64,000 nt of DNA from CATOSP01 sp965237775 (GCA_965237775.1 OZ250155.1:3782001-3846000), one strand, 5' to 3'; counted from the first letter of the stretch, positions 44,097-54,099 are shown. Translations and numbers: made by a program. The notes: generated by a model from the letters alone, not told the origin.

Positions 44097-44966
44097 TCAC
44101 CGCACGATCCCGATAGTCAGCGAAGCAACGTACCTATCGCCGTTTTGCGTCACGTGTCCCATCAAAGCTCGATGTGCAGGGTCATCCGCAAGGAGGCTAT
44201 CGTTCTCATTCGTTGTGCTACGAGGACCTCGCGCAGAGTAGGGTTCTGCCAGGTAGACGGTGTCGGTGACGTCATCCGGGAAGTACATCTGTGAAGTTAT
44301 GAATTTCCGCTCGTCCATATAGGCTTTGAAATGGATATGAACGGTCCGGCCTGGATACCAGCCCGGGTAGACCGTTTCGAACTCAACGAGTCCGTTAGCG
44401 TTGGTGACTTGCATTCCGCGTAAGAAGGTCTCGCCCGACGTGTCTGTGCCATCGTCGCCCTGTCCACGATAGCCGGAATACTGGCCTGACGCGTCGGTGT
44501 GCCAGATGTCCACGACAGCGTCGCGAATCGGCGCGCACGAACCCGCCTCCACTAATCGGAGCGCGACTAGAAGAGGTGTGCCCTGCTTACTTTCGGTGAT
44601 GTCGCGCCGGACCTGGCCGACATCGAAGTAGAATGGCCCTTCGGTCTGTCGGGGCGTGATTTCGCAGTCGGGCTGGGTAACCTCGGCAAGCGCAATGGCG
44701 GTGGCGTCAGGCGCCGCAGTTGGAGGTTGTGAGGGGACAGGGACATCTTCACCGCCTATTGGAAGACAGCCGGCGAGGGCCACGATTGCAGAGGCCCCCA
44801 GACCGCGAAGCAACTCCCGCCTGGTCATCCTGGCACTCGGGCCTGGCGGCGGGCACGTCTCAGTCGCGACGCGGTCCGACGGCGTAGCTGCAGCCCTCAC
44901 CGTTGATGTGGAACGCGTGGGTGGCGCCCGCGTCTCTGCTTTGGAGTTCATTTCTCGTTCAGCCAT
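44097..44966 (-). CDS. Intradiol ring-cleavage dioxygenase-like lipoprotein, Tat-exported
   Basis: 289 residues from ATG 44966, which follows AAGGAG at good spacing; the longer frame adds an implausible leader. The signal has a twin-arginine motif MTRRELLRGLG followed by lipobox ALAGC, so the enzyme should be folded inside and anchored outside the membrane. The intradiol fold follows: TPRQTEGPFYFD, VVDIWHTDASGQYSGYRG (Tyr ligands), TVYPGWYPGRTVHIHFKAY (His-x-His ligands). Such extracytoplasmic intradiol-like proteins are known, but substrates are mostly undefined. Leader is long and Pro/Thr-rich. Nothing recognised in 44967-45159. Confidence 0.88.
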   Translation of the reverse strand: MAEREMNSKAETRAPPTRSTSTVRAAATPSDRVATETCPPPGPSARMTRRELLRGLGASAIVALAGCLPIGGEDVPVPSQPPTAAPDATAIALAEVTQPDCEITPRQTEGPFYFDVGQVRRDITESKQGTPLLVALRLVEAGSCAPIRDAVVDIWHTDASGQYSGYRGQGDDGTDTSGETFLRGMQVTNANGLVEFETVYPGWYPGRTVHIHFKAYMDERKFITSQMYFPDDVTDTVYLAEPYSARGPRSTTNENDSLLADDPAHRALMGHVTQNGDRYVASLTIGIVR

Positions 44967-45159
44967 TGCTCGGTCTCCTTGCCCTATTCGACCTGGCTTG
45001 GGCAGGCATCCACAACTATGCATGGTTTGGCGAGCCTGCCGACGCTGGATAAATTAGGCGCTCAGCACTTGGCGGCTTCCTCGGAACAGCCCTTTTGACT
45101 CGAGTGGCCATAATCACCGCATCCCGATTGGTTAGCGATATCCGGGACCATCGACATAT

Positions 45160-45582
45160 TCATGCCCCGCGAGCCATGACATATTCGAGGTTGACCGCGC
45201 TTCGGTATACGGAGCCTTTACCACCGAACATCACATCAACTGGACGTGTCGCCAACTTGTTCCGTAGATTCAATTCAGCGCCATAATTCAGGAGTTGTCC
45301 TGACGTGGGTTCGGCATCACCAATCTTGGCCTCAAGGACGATGCGGGTCTTGCTGTCTTGGATTACGATGTCTCGGCGTCCAAATGTCGGATCGGTTACT
45401 TCCTGTAAGTGGACGAAATAGCTGGGTCGGAGGTAACTGCGCGCGGCAACGTCGAAATGCGGAACTATCTTGGCGCAGAGAATTGGGTCATGCGCCGATA
45501 GGTATCCCGAGGCTAACGTGAGAGCGTCTTCATCGCTGCCCGCTAAACGAAAGATGCTCCGGACGAAGCCGGTATTTCCCTG
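45160..45582 (-). pseudogene. PD-(D/E)XK nuclease-like fragment without a start codon
   Basis: An open frame of 140 residues from just after a TAG (45583-45585) to TGA at 45160-45162, lacking any ATG, GTG or TTG in its first part. It reads NTGFVRSIFRLAGSDEDAL, PILCAKIVPHFDV, then the nuclease core DPTFGRRDIVIQDSKTRIVL-EAKIGDAEPTSGQLLNYG, i.e. the D-x(n)-ExK-x(n)-Q arrangement of PD-(D/E)XK nucleases. The 5' end is lost. From 45583 to 46310 I see no gene. Confidence 0.6.
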
Positions 45583-45585
45583 CTA

Positions 45586-46314
45586 GTTCTTGCCGATGGG
45601 TAACCAAGTCCTGCTGGCAAGTGTCCCACGCGAGAAAGTCTCCGGCAACGATCGTAACTAACCCCACTACACTTCGACTGAGAACCGCAGAGAACGATCG
45701 CTATTGCGAGTGCATGTTTTGAACCGCCGTTTGCAGAATCTTTAACAGCAGTCAACAAATTCCTTCGTTGTGGACCAGTCGAGATTTGACGCACGGGCTG
45801 TTCACTGGAGGCGGGGTCTGCTAGTCATGCTACTGCATTTAGGTTGATCTCACTGCCCTCTGTTCCCACAAGTGTTTCCCCGACAGCGGATCCTCAGCGA
45901 CAACCATTTGGCCAGGGCCATGCGCGAGGCGTGGGCGGCTATCATCGGCGGCTTCCAGAGTCCGAGGGAGAGGATGTGACTCCGCCCGGTGTTTCGATGT
46001 TGTATGGTCTGGTAAGCGGACTCAGGCGACTCTTAGAATAAGACCGTGAGCTCGAAAGTTTGCAATTCAGTACCGCACAACCCACCTGTCTCACCCGATG
46101 TGTGCTATAGACAGTACCCAGTGGGGTAGCGCCGCGTCGGGAACCCGCCGGGCCTTTCCTCCACCTTAGCGGTACACCTTTTCTCCGCCCCTGACACTGC
46201 ACACAGCCCGTATAGCCCTGATCGTAGCTGTTCAGAGATGATGACGCGGATTGGCTGAATCCCACGTCGGTCACCTCTATGATAATCCTCTTAATAAGAC
46301 GTATCGCCGCAACC
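45586..46314. other. Intergenic, no gene seen
   Basis: I see no recognised coding sequence or RNA in this stretch. Open frames present are short and without motifs. Confidence 0.4.
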
Positions 46315-46560
46315 CGTCATTCCCGCGAAGGGAGGCCTTTGAATAATCCCCTCTCCCTCCGGGAGAGGGCTAGGGTGAGGGTGAGGGCGTCCTCCTTATC
46401 TGGGCGCACTCTGGATTCTCGCTTTCGCGGGAGTCGCGGAAGGTTACGCAAAGGTCTCCGAAGGCGGGAATCCAGAAATGCCGATGATATGGACAGTTGC
46501 TGGTTGCAAGGGTTACTGGATTCCGGGTCAAGCCCGGAAAGACGGGCTGGAAGTAGGAAG
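46315..46560. repeat. Mosaic of dispersed intergenic repeats
   Basis: Contains cattcccgcgaagg, a ccctctccctccgggagagggc palindromic unit followed by tagggtgagggtgaggg, ctggattctcgctttcgcggg and ggattccgggtcaagccc. Units of these types are known as dispersed repeat families in many bacterial genomes. No gene. Confidence 0.65.
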
Positions 46561-46730
46561 GACACATCAAGTCTGAACAGTTACCCCTGATCAGGTCACG
46601 GTGAAGCGGCGGCTCTGCCTGTAACACCTGATGGCCGCATCCGTATCAGGGTTCTTCCGTAACCGGGAAAGGCTGGGGCATTCGGAAAAACCGTGTACAA
46701 TGGCGCAAACTAACGGAGGGGGCTATCGCC

Positions 46731-48284
46731 ATGAAATACGACCACATAGTTATCGGCGGCGGCACGGCCGGGTGCATCGTGGCGGCGCGGCTGTCTGAGG
46801 ACCCGGCGCGCTCGGTGCTGCTGCTGGAGGCCGGCCCCGACTTCCCCGAGTTTGCTCAATTGCCCGATATGCTCAAGCAGGGCTGGGGAACAGTGAACCT
46901 GGAGGCCCGCGCCGCCGGTTCGCCTTATAACTGGTCCTTTACCGGCAAGGCCACGCCGGAGCAAACGACGCCGATGCCCGTGCCGCGTGGCAAGGTGCTG
47001 GGTGGCTCCAGCGCCATCAACGGCCAGACCTTCATCCGCGGCGCGCCCGAGGACTACGACACCTGGGCTTCCTGGGGCAACGACGGCTGGGCGTACCTGG
47101 ACTGTCTTCCCTACTTCCGCAAGCTGGAGAACGACGCCGACTTTCACGACGACTTCCACGGCACCGACGGGCCGGTGCCGGTGCGGCACCACCCGCGCGA
47201 GACCTGGCCGGTGGTGCAGGAGGCTTTTTTCCAGGCCGCCACCGCCGCCGGTTACCCTTACCATCCCGACGTGAACAACCCGGAGGCCACCGGCGTCAGC
47301 CAGAGGGCCGAGAACAACATAGACGGCGTGCGCATGAGCATGGCCTTAACCTACATTGACCCGGTGCGCAACCGGCTGAACCTCACCATCCGCCCCAACG
47401 TCCAGGCCAACCGCGTGATGCTGGAAGACACGCCGGAAGGCAAGCGGGCCGTCGGCGTCGAGGTGGAGAGCGGCGGAGAGAGCTTCGTGGTCGAGGGCGG
47501 GGAAATCATCCTGTGCGCCGGGGCGGTGGCCTCGCCGCAACTTCTGATGCTGTCGGGGCTCGGCCCCGCCCCGCAGTTGGAGGCGCAAGGCATTCCGGTG
47601 GCAGTGGAACTGCCCGGAGTGGGCCAGAATATGCGCGATCACCCCAACGTATCGGTGCGTTTCAGCGTCAAGGGAGGCACACCCGAAGACCCCGATGCCA
47701 TGCGAGCGGTGCGCCTGCGCTACACCGCCTCCGGTTCGTCCACGCCCCACGATATGATAATCTCGCCCGCATCGCTCAACACAGTGGTCCGGGCAGGCGA
47801 TAACCCCACTCACACCGTCGGCTGCGGCCTGTACCTGGCGGCGGGGCAAGGCGAGCTGCGGCTGGTGTCCGCTGACCCGCATACGCCGCCCAGCATGGAC
47901 TACCGCTACCTGGAAGAGGACTGGGACCGGGAGCGATTGCGGGAGAGCGTCCGCCTCTGCGTGTCGATGCTGCAACACAGCGCCTACGACGGCATTATCG
48001 AAGGGTTAACCGCTCCCACGCCCGCCGACCTGGAGACCGACGAGGCGCTGGACGGCTGGCTGCGCCGCAACATCAGCACCTCATACCACATCTCCGGCAC
48101 TTGCAAGATGGGGCCGGCCAACGACCCGATGGCCGTCGTCGACGGGCAGTTGCGCGTGCGCGGCGTCTCCGGCCTCCGCGTAGCCGACGCCTCAATAATG
48201 CCCGACGTAGTGCGCGCCAACACTAACGTCACCACAATGATGATTGCCGAGCGCGTCGCCGACTTCATCAAGGCGGGGAATTAG
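46731..48284 (+). CDS. GMC-family FAD oxidoreductase (choline dehydrogenase-like)
   Basis: 517 residues, cytoplasmic flavoenzyme oxidising an alcohol group. The N-terminal FAD motif is HIVIGGGTAGCIVAARLSED, followed by the GMC signature 1 region RGKVLGGSSAINGQTFIRG and signature 2 GAVASPQLLMLSGLGP. The C-terminal catalytic His is in SYHISGTCKMGP, and the flavin end is ANTNVTTMMIAERVADF. Start ATG 46731 follows CGGAGGGGG. The length is normal for the family. The alcohol substrate is unknown; neighbours on the same strand begin 780 bp away, so it is probably monocistronic. Confidence 0.95.
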   Translation: MKYDHIVIGGGTAGCIVAARLSEDPARSVLLLEAGPDFPEFAQLPDMLKQGWGTVNLEARAAGSPYNWSFTGKATPEQTTPMPVPRGKVLGGSSAINGQTFIRGAPEDYDTWASWGNDGWAYLDCLPYFRKLENDADFHDDFHGTDGPVPVRHHPRETWPVVQEAFFQAATAAGYPYHPDVNNPEATGVSQRAENNIDGVRMSMALTYIDPVRNRLNLTIRPNVQANRVMLEDTPEGKRAVGVEVESGGESFVVEGGEIILCAGAVASPQLLMLSGLGPAPQLEAQGIPVAVELPGVGQNMRDHPNVSVRFSVKGGTPEDPDAMRAVRLRYTASGSSTPHDMIISPASLNTVVRAGDNPTHTVGCGLYLAAGQGELRLVSADPHTPPSMDYRYLEEDWDRERLRESVRLCVSMLQHSAYDGIIEGLTAPTPADLETDEALDGWLRRNISTSYHISGTCKMGPANDPMAVVDGQLRVRGVSGLRVADASIMPDVVRANTNVTTMMIAERVADFIKAGN

Positions 48285-48392
48285 ATTCAGATAGCGTCTA
48301 CTGTGTAACCGGGAACATAGGTTACATTTGGTCCAAGGACAGGATCTGGAAGGACGAGGCGACTGGCAGACCTGGATTGGTTTCTACGGTTG

Positions 48393-48730
48393 ACGGCGGA
48401 TGATGGCCTGGTTGGAGAGGCAGGGAAGTCCGGTGAACCGGTGACGGGCGCAGCGGCAGGGGGTATCGGAGGTATTCAACACCGACCACGGGAGCCAGTC
48501 CACCAGCCAGGAGTCCACCCAGGTCCTTTATGATCACGGGGAAAAATCAGCCAGGACGACATGGCAGGTACCAAGACAACATTATGGTGGAGCGGCTGGG
48601 GGGACGGTCTAGTACGAGGCAGTCTACCTGAAAGCCTACGTGGGTGCAGGTGAGGCCAAGACAGAGGCCTGGACCTACGTTCACTTCTACAGCAACCGAA
48701 GGCCTCATCAGACCTTGAGGTTACCGGAAT
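48393..48730 (+). pseudogene. IS3-family transposase OrfB remnants
   Basis: Short pieces in different frames: RRMMAWLERQGSPVNR-stop (48393-48440) is from the N-terminal part of OrfB. EVFNTDHGSQSTSQE (~48467) and GRYQDNIMVERLW, then YEAVYLKAYVGAGEAKTEAW and HFYSNRRPHQTLRLP (48570-48725), are from the catalytic end. The middle is deleted. The rest of 48285-49066 holds nothing I can name. Confidence 0.75.
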
Positions 48731-49066
48731 CCGGCCGAGGCGTCCCTTGGATGCCTCATGGCGGTAGATGCGAAAATCTCCGATAGGACACAGCTAGCAA
48801 CACCGGTCGTAGACCCCGATTCTGGAGCCGCAGGACTCTCACTTAGCTCGGCCCGGATTCTGTCCAACTATTGGGCTCAACTTCGATCATTGGCCCTTAG
48901 CTGATCGAAAGTCTCAGGGACGGTCTTAGACCGAGACTACACATTCAAAGGTTCTTAATGCAATACCCCATGGCCCACCACCGATGCTGCTCAGGACCCC
49001 ATTCCGCATGTGTGCCGAGTCACCAGTGTAGAATAAGACCCAGTCATCTTGTGGTATGGTGCAAAC

Positions 49067-50563
49067 GTGCGGACAGGGGCTGATTACAAAGAGAGTTTAC
49101 GCGATGGGCGCAACGTATGGGTGGTGGGGGAAGGCGCCGTGGCGGACGTCACTACCCACCCGGCGACGTCGGCGATGGTGGATGAATACGCCGCGTGGTA
49201 TGACCGCCATTTCGACCCCGCCTGGCAGGACATCCTTCTCACCGGGCCTGATAAAAACGGCCAGCGGTATCCCCTTGCGCTCGCCCCTCCGAAGACCTCC
49301 ACGGATTTGAGAAGCCTGGGGAAAGCCCTTAGCGCGGTGCATTTCTTGACCGGTGGCAACATGACTCACACGCCAGGCTACGGCGCCTTGATAGCCCTGG
49401 GGATGCTGAATGTTCTCAAGCGGCTGAACAACTCCTCGGAGGAGATTGAGGCGGCCGAGGCGTATCGTGGGTCTCTGGCTGACAGCGGTAGGTTTTTGAC
49501 CTTCGCCGGAGGTGGTCCTTTAATTGGGACGCGCCTCCGCGAGGCTGAGAGCGAGCGCGCGGCGCTGCGTCTGGTTAGCGAATCCGCTGAAGGTATCGTG
49601 GTGAGTGGCAAGATCCAGATGCACACCAGTACAGCGTTCGCCGAGGACTTGCTGATCACCAGCAGAGATGAGTTGCCACCGGGCAGCGGGAGATCGCTGT
49701 GGTTCATCGTGCCAGTAAACAGCCACGGCATAAGAGTTGTGACCCGCCGACCGGCCGCCAAGCACAAGAATCCATTCCTATCACCATTGAGCAGCCGGTT
49801 TGATGAACTAGACTCCATGGTCTGGATGGATAACGTTTTCGTCCCTCGCTCTCGCGTTTTTACCGGGGAGCGCAATGACCGTCCCCGGCGCCATTCGCTG
49901 ATATCCTGGCTGCTCTGGCATCATAGCTACGGTTGGCTCGCCAAGGCCGAGTTGACACTGGGTCTAGCGCTTGCCCTAGCTGAAGTCATGGGCCTCAAGG
50001 AAAATCCTCAGACCATTGAGCAGCTAGTCGAACTGACCGTCAACGTCCAGACCACTCGTACCTGCATGACGGCAGCGGAACTGGAGCCGGAGACGACAGA
50101 GAGCGGCCATGCCCTGCCAAACCAGCTCCACGTTGCCGCTGCAGGACTAAACACCCTCAAAGTCCGCCAGCGAATGTCTGAAATCCTGCGCGGCCTTCCC
50201 GGATCGTCGTTGGTCAATGCCCCCGCCGACACCGACTTCGCAGACCCGGAGATGGCCGCCGAACTGGAAGACGCCTTTGGCGGGGGCGGCTACACTGCGC
50301 TGCAACGAGCGGCGCTCTTACAGCTTGCCTGGGACCAAGTGTCGTCGGGTTTGGACGGACGGGAAGCGGTTTTCGAACTCCATGCCAGTGGTGGGCTGGT
50401 GGGATGGCGCGGCCGGTTGAGGGCGTGGTTTGATAACTACAATGAACTGGCCAACGGCGTATCGGAGTTTATCAACGTGGACATGCCGCCCATGGACCTG
50501 ACCAGCTTGCAGGAAGTACAGAACCCGCCGCGTCGAATGCCACGATCGACACCGGAAAGCTGA
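49067..50563 (+). CDS. 4-hydroxyphenylacetate 3-hydroxylase (HpaB) family monooxygenase
   Basis: 498 residues from GTG 49067, giving the standard family start (M)RTGADYKESLRDGR; TTG 49049 is possible but less likely. Flavin(H2)-dependent hydroxylases of this family (HpaB and relatives) hydroxylate phenols using reduced flavin from a separate reductase. Landmarks are DVTTHPATSAMVDEYAAWYD, the central VVSGKIQMHTSTAFAEDLLI flavin region, WMDNVFVPRSRVF, and C-terminal GGYTALQRAALLQLAWDQV. A deazaflavin-type reductase gene follows 251 bp later. The substrate is unproven. Confidence 0.9.
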   Translation: MRTGADYKESLRDGRNVWVVGEGAVADVTTHPATSAMVDEYAAWYDRHFDPAWQDILLTGPDKNGQRYPLALAPPKTSTDLRSLGKALSAVHFLTGGNMTHTPGYGALIALGMLNVLKRLNNSSEEIEAAEAYRGSLADSGRFLTFAGGGPLIGTRLREAESERAALRLVSESAEGIVVSGKIQMHTSTAFAEDLLITSRDELPPGSGRSLWFIVPVNSHGIRVVTRRPAAKHKNPFLSPLSSRFDELDSMVWMDNVFVPRSRVFTGERNDRPRRHSLISWLLWHHSYGWLAKAELTLGLALALAEVMGLKENPQTIEQLVELTVNVQTTRTCMTAAELEPETTESGHALPNQLHVAAAGLNTLKVRQRMSEILRGLPGSSLVNAPADTDFADPEMAAELEDAFGGGGYTALQRAALLQLAWDQVSSGLDGREAVFELHASGGLVGWRGRLRAWFDNYNELANGVSEFINVDMPPMDLTSLQEVQNPPRRMPRSTPES

Positions 50564-50814
50564 TTCCTACCCTTCCCGCATCCAGAACGCTTAGGGAGGC
50601 AGCTCCAGTTCGAGCGTAGCCGGGCGTTCCGGCAATTCTACGACGACGCTTTTGCCTGCCCTGCTGACCGTCTAAATGGCTCGGCACAAGGGAATGGACA
50701 TTCGCGGCTTGCAATCATTGTTATCGCGATTTCCGCACAGGTCGATCGGGTACAGCACTGAGAAGTATGCGAAGATTGAATGGAGCAAACGACAATTGAC
50801 AGGAGGATTGACTG

Positions 50815-51249
50815 ATGGCCGAATATGTCCCGTCACCCACCCAGTGGGTACGTGAACAAGTTGAACTGTATGAAGCCAGCGGCGGTATGGAAGGAACAGA
50901 TCTCCGTGACTCTGGGTTGCCGGTAATCGTGGTAACCAACAGCGGAAACAAGACGGGATTCATCCGTAAGACCCCGTTGATGCGAGTGAAGGACGGGGAA
51001 AACTACGTACTGGTGGCCTCCCGCGGGGGTGCGCCAACCAACCCAGTATGGGTGTATAACCTACGCGGCGACGGCAACGTGGAGATTCGAGACAAGGCGG
51101 AGGTGTACACCATGCATGTCCGCGAAGTCACGGACCCGGACGAACGGGATCGGCTCTGGGCCGCAGCGGTCGCGGCGTTCCCACCATACGAAGAGTATCA
51201 GCAGCGGACCTCCCGCATCATCCCGGTGTTCGTCGCCGAGCCGGCCTAG
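50815..51249 (+). CDS. Nitroreductase/deazaflavin-dependent oxidoreductase (DDN-type split beta-barrel)
   Basis: 144 residues. The family marks LPVIVVTNSGNKTGFIRKTPLM, YVLVASRGGAPTNPVWVYNL and VREVTDPDERDRLWAAAV match the F420H2-dependent DDN-like family. It starts at ATG 50815, after ACAGGAGG. It probably uses F420 or a flavin as cofactor. It is downstream of the HpaB-type gene in the same direction and could be its redox partner, but that is inference. No gene seen in 50564-50814. Confidence 0.88.
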   Translation: MAEYVPSPTQWVREQVELYEASGGMEGTDLRDSGLPVIVVTNSGNKTGFIRKTPLMRVKDGENYVLVASRGGAPTNPVWVYNLRGDGNVEIRDKAEVYTMHVREVTDPDERDRLWAAAVAAFPPYEEYQQRTSRIIPVFVAEPA

Positions 51250-51712
51250 TTGGTCTCTATCATCACCTTCCGCACCGGCCCGATCCCCACGAGCCTGTTA
51301 GAGCCGAATTCGGCCAGCCATCGACCCGGAGAAGGACGCCCTGTGGGTCTCGGAACCTGGCGGAGTGATGCAGCCGGGTTGGTTGTACGTGATCGTGGAA
51401 TGACCAGGAAAGCGGGCTGGTACGGTAAACCCGCACACTCGACGCTTTCATAATAGTTGCGCCGCCAATGCCTAGCGTAACGGAATGCCGGACCTGGCGC
51501 CGCGGATAGCCGGTGGTTGGAGGAAGATACGAGACACTTGTTTCAGGGCCTTGGGGCCGAAGACGACCGGCAGTTTCACCAGCGGGTAAGTCCGCGTGAC
51601 GGGCTGGGTCAGGCATTGGCGGAGTAGAAGCCAGCCCGACAACATGAACGGGAACGGTCCGCCGCCCCGGGGCCTAAAGACACGGGCGAGCGGAATTGTC
51701 AGAGGGTTTCAA
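51250..51712. other. No intact gene
   Basis: Open frames here are short and interrupted. A stretch near 51325-51390 reads DPEKDALWVSEPGGVMQPGW, which looks like a fragment of a degraded coding sequence, but I cannot assign it. Confidence 0.3.
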
Positions 51713-52834
51713 TTACCCGGTAACCCGCCGGAAAAAGGCCAGCGCGTTGCCGCCGGCGATCTTCTTGACGTGCTCGTCTGAATAGCCGCGGGCTATGAGG
51801 CCGCGGATGATGTTCTTGCCGTCTGCCGGAGACTCCAGACCATCGAGATAGGGCGCCGGAGTTGGCCCGGTGCGGCCCATCACCACTCGGCCCACGCCGA
51901 CCATGTCGCCGATGCTTGTGTCGGTGCCGATGGCTACGTGGTCTACGCCAACCAGTTGGACCATATAATCGTAATGGTCCAACACGCACTCGATGCTTTG
52001 TTCTGGGTCGTTGCTGAGCCGGTTGGGTACGGCGGTGATGCCGATAACGCCGCCCTTTTTTGCACAGGCCAGCAACTCCTCGTCTTTCCTCAACCTGCGG
52101 GCCTGAAAACTATCACTGGCAAGGGTGTAGGAGCCATCGTGGCTAAAGGTCACCGGGGTATCGGACGCCTCGATGGCATCCATGGCGGTACGGAACGAAG
52201 CATGGGACACGTCGACGGCCATCCCGAGGTCGTTCATGCGCCGAACGACTTCCATCCCAAACTCGCTGAGGCCTCCGTCGTTGCGCTCGAAGATCCCGTC
52301 GCCTATGTAAGCCTTGCGGCTATAGGTCAGCCCTGCCAGTCTTATCCCAGCGTTATAGAGCACGTCTACCCGGTTTAGCTCATTGCCGATGGCCAAGTGC
52401 TCCACCGTGGGCAGGAACCCCACCTTACCCTGCTGTTTCGCCGACTCTATCCCGGCGGCGTTGTTGACCTGCAGCACGCCGTCATGTCGGGAAATGTCGG
52501 AAATCATCATCGTGACCTCGTCCAACAAGTCGGAAAACCGGATGAAGGACATCTCGCTGGTGTGCAGCATCCCGCGAAATACGTTGGCTGTTCCAACGGC
52601 GGTAAAGCCGCCTTCCCGGACCGCGTCATACCCCCAGACGTAATCGTCGCTGCGCAGGTACTCCCAGTACTGGTTGAAGTCTTCGGGCAGTACCATCGGA
52701 TGCTGATGAAGGTCGATCATTATCGACTCTTCCATCAAGCGTTGAAACCTGCTTTCCTGCTGCACATCGAGCGGTACGGTCATGGAGGGGACACGGCCCA
52801 TTTGGCTGACAAAGTTAAATCGTCCAGGCGTCAT
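51713..52834 (-). CDS. Peptidase M19 (membrane dipeptidase family)
   Basis: 373 residues. Zinc-dependent dipeptidase of the renal dipeptidase family; cytoplasmic here (no signal peptide). Metal-binding and active-site features are MIDLHQHP (D-x-H), the bridging Glu region FLPTVEHLAIGN, and the His region MAVDVSHASFRTAMDAIE and TFSHDGSYTL, then VDHVAIGTDTSIGDM. ATG 52834 follows GGAGGAG. It lies 69 bp downstream of the deacetylase-like gene on the same strand, so they form an operon. Confidence 0.92.
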   Translation of the reverse strand: MTPGRFNFVSQMGRVPSMTVPLDVQQESRFQRLMEESIMIDLHQHPMVLPEDFNQYWEYLRSDDYVWGYDAVREGGFTAVGTANVFRGMLHTSEMSFIRFSDLLDEVTMMISDISRHDGVLQVNNAAGIESAKQQGKVGFLPTVEHLAIGNELNRVDVLYNAGIRLAGLTYSRKAYIGDGIFERNDGGLSEFGMEVVRRMNDLGMAVDVSHASFRTAMDAIEASDTPVTFSHDGSYTLASDSFQARRLRKDEELLACAKKGGVIGITAVPNRLSNDPEQSIECVLDHYDYMVQLVGVDHVAIGTDTSIGDMVGVGRVVMGRTGPTPAPYLDGLESPADGKNIIRGLIARGYSDEHVKKIAGGNALAFFRRVTG

Positions 52835-52903
52835 AATGCCAACTCCTCCAATGCGAGCGCGAGTATCAGTTCTACGATGTTGGGGGCATCGGGGCCGCTG
52901 CTC

Positions 52904-53722
52904 TTAATCTTCTAGCGCGCCTTCCAAGTACGAGCGAAAGGCGTCAGGGTCATTGATGAGGGCCTGAAGTTCCATAGATGGCAGGCGGTGTGGGTCGGTG
53001 CGTTCGGTAATATATCTTGTGCTGTGGGGCGGGCCGCCGTCAGCCTCGTCGGGTTCCGACGAACCGGACAATTCGGCATATCGTATCGGCTTTCCGTCGG
53101 CCTCGTATTCGGATCCTACAATCCACAGACGGCCAAATCGGTACCGTTTCTTGACCTCGGCCTCGGCGGCGCTGCTCCAACTGGTGCCGGTAAACGCAAA
53201 GTCATGCGGGACAAAGCCGAGGTTTTCTTTGATTCCCCGGTTGCACCGGTCCAACTCCTCCCGCAACACCTCTCCTTCCGGGTCCTCCGCAGCCAGGTTG
53301 GACAGGTTGGGATGGCTGACGGTGTGGGCGCCGATATGCCAGCCGAGTTCGTGAAGTTCCCGTATTTCGGACCAGGGCATGTGCTCGGGGACCTGGGCCA
53401 ATGCCAGCGGGCGGGGATAGTCCGGGTCGTAGGGTGAGGTGTAGATGAAGAGGTTCCCTTTGAACCCGTACCGCTCCAGCGTCTGGAACACCTCCCGGCG
53501 CATCGAGACAACCGGATGGTCGAAATCGATCATGATTGGCCGCTCCGGCAGGGAGGACGTTCCCTGCCGCCAAGTTGCCAGTTGGTCGTAGTTTATCGAA
53601 TGGAACCCCAATTCTGCCGCAGTCTTCATAAGCGTGTCGAACCGCTCCTCCATCAAGGGATTGCGGAGGGCGCCGGCGGCAGTGGGGCGGATTCCGTGGC
53701 ACATTGTAATCGGTATTCTCAT
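52904..53722 (-). CDS. Polysaccharide deacetylase-like protein (NodB/CE4 fold)
   Basis: 272 residues, no signal peptide. The CE4 fold is recognisable: PIMIDFDHPVVSMRREVF replaces the usual TFDDG motif, ERYGFKGNLFIY is the next strand, and GWHIGAHTVSHPNLSNL is the metal-binding H-x3-H. The substitution of the second Asp in the DD motif by His is unusual and may change or abolish the classical deacetylase activity. Related cytoplasmic proteins include allantoinase-like PuuE. It precedes the M19 dipeptidase in an apparent operon. Confidence 0.88.
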   Translation of the reverse strand: MRIPITMCHGIRPTAAGALRNPLMEERFDTLMKTAAELGFHSINYDQLATWRQGTSSLPERPIMIDFDHPVVSMRREVFQTLERYGFKGNLFIYTSPYDPDYPRPLALAQVPEHMPWSEIRELHELGWHIGAHTVSHPNLSNLAAEDPEGEVLREELDRCNRGIKENLGFVPHDFAFTGTSWSSAAEAEVKKRYRFGRLWIVGSEYEADGKPIRYAELSGSSEPDEADGGPPHSTRYITERTDPHRLPSMELQALINDPDAFRSYLEGALED

Positions 53723-53790
53723 AACACGTCTGAGAATATCACAGCGGCTGCGAGAACGTAATGCGGACAGCGGAACCGTTCCTCCGGTGC

Positions 53791-53862
53791 AAAGCCCCTT
53801 CCCGTCCTATCGCGAAAGAGGTGCAGGTCCGGCTGCACGCCGAGCACTTGAGGGTGTACCAC
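53791..53862 (+). pseudogene. IS21 IstA-like remnant (very short)
   Basis: The plus strand reads PSRPIAKEVQVRLHAEHLRV followed by YHG, resembling the region of IS21 IstA transposases just after the core. Only ~25 residues remain. The rest of 53723-54099 shows nothing else. Confidence 0.35.
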
Positions 53863-54099
53863 GGGATCCGCCGTCGGGGAATCAAACTTAGTCCCGAACC
53901 GACCACCAAAATTGCGACCCTAGCCGCGTCAGTTCGACACAACGCCGCCCTATGCTTACTCTAACTGCTCAGTCAGCACCACACTTCTGAAAGAGAATGG
54001 GATGCCCCGCTTCCGGCACGCCATTCTCTACGCCGCTTTTCGAGCCCCCCTGATTAGCCGTGATATTCTGCAGTGGTCAGAATCGGTGACGAAGTCCTA

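Noticed and set aside
46315..46590. 103-codon frame in the intergenic repeat mosaic
   Set aside because: Composed of dispersed repeat units; no protein family.
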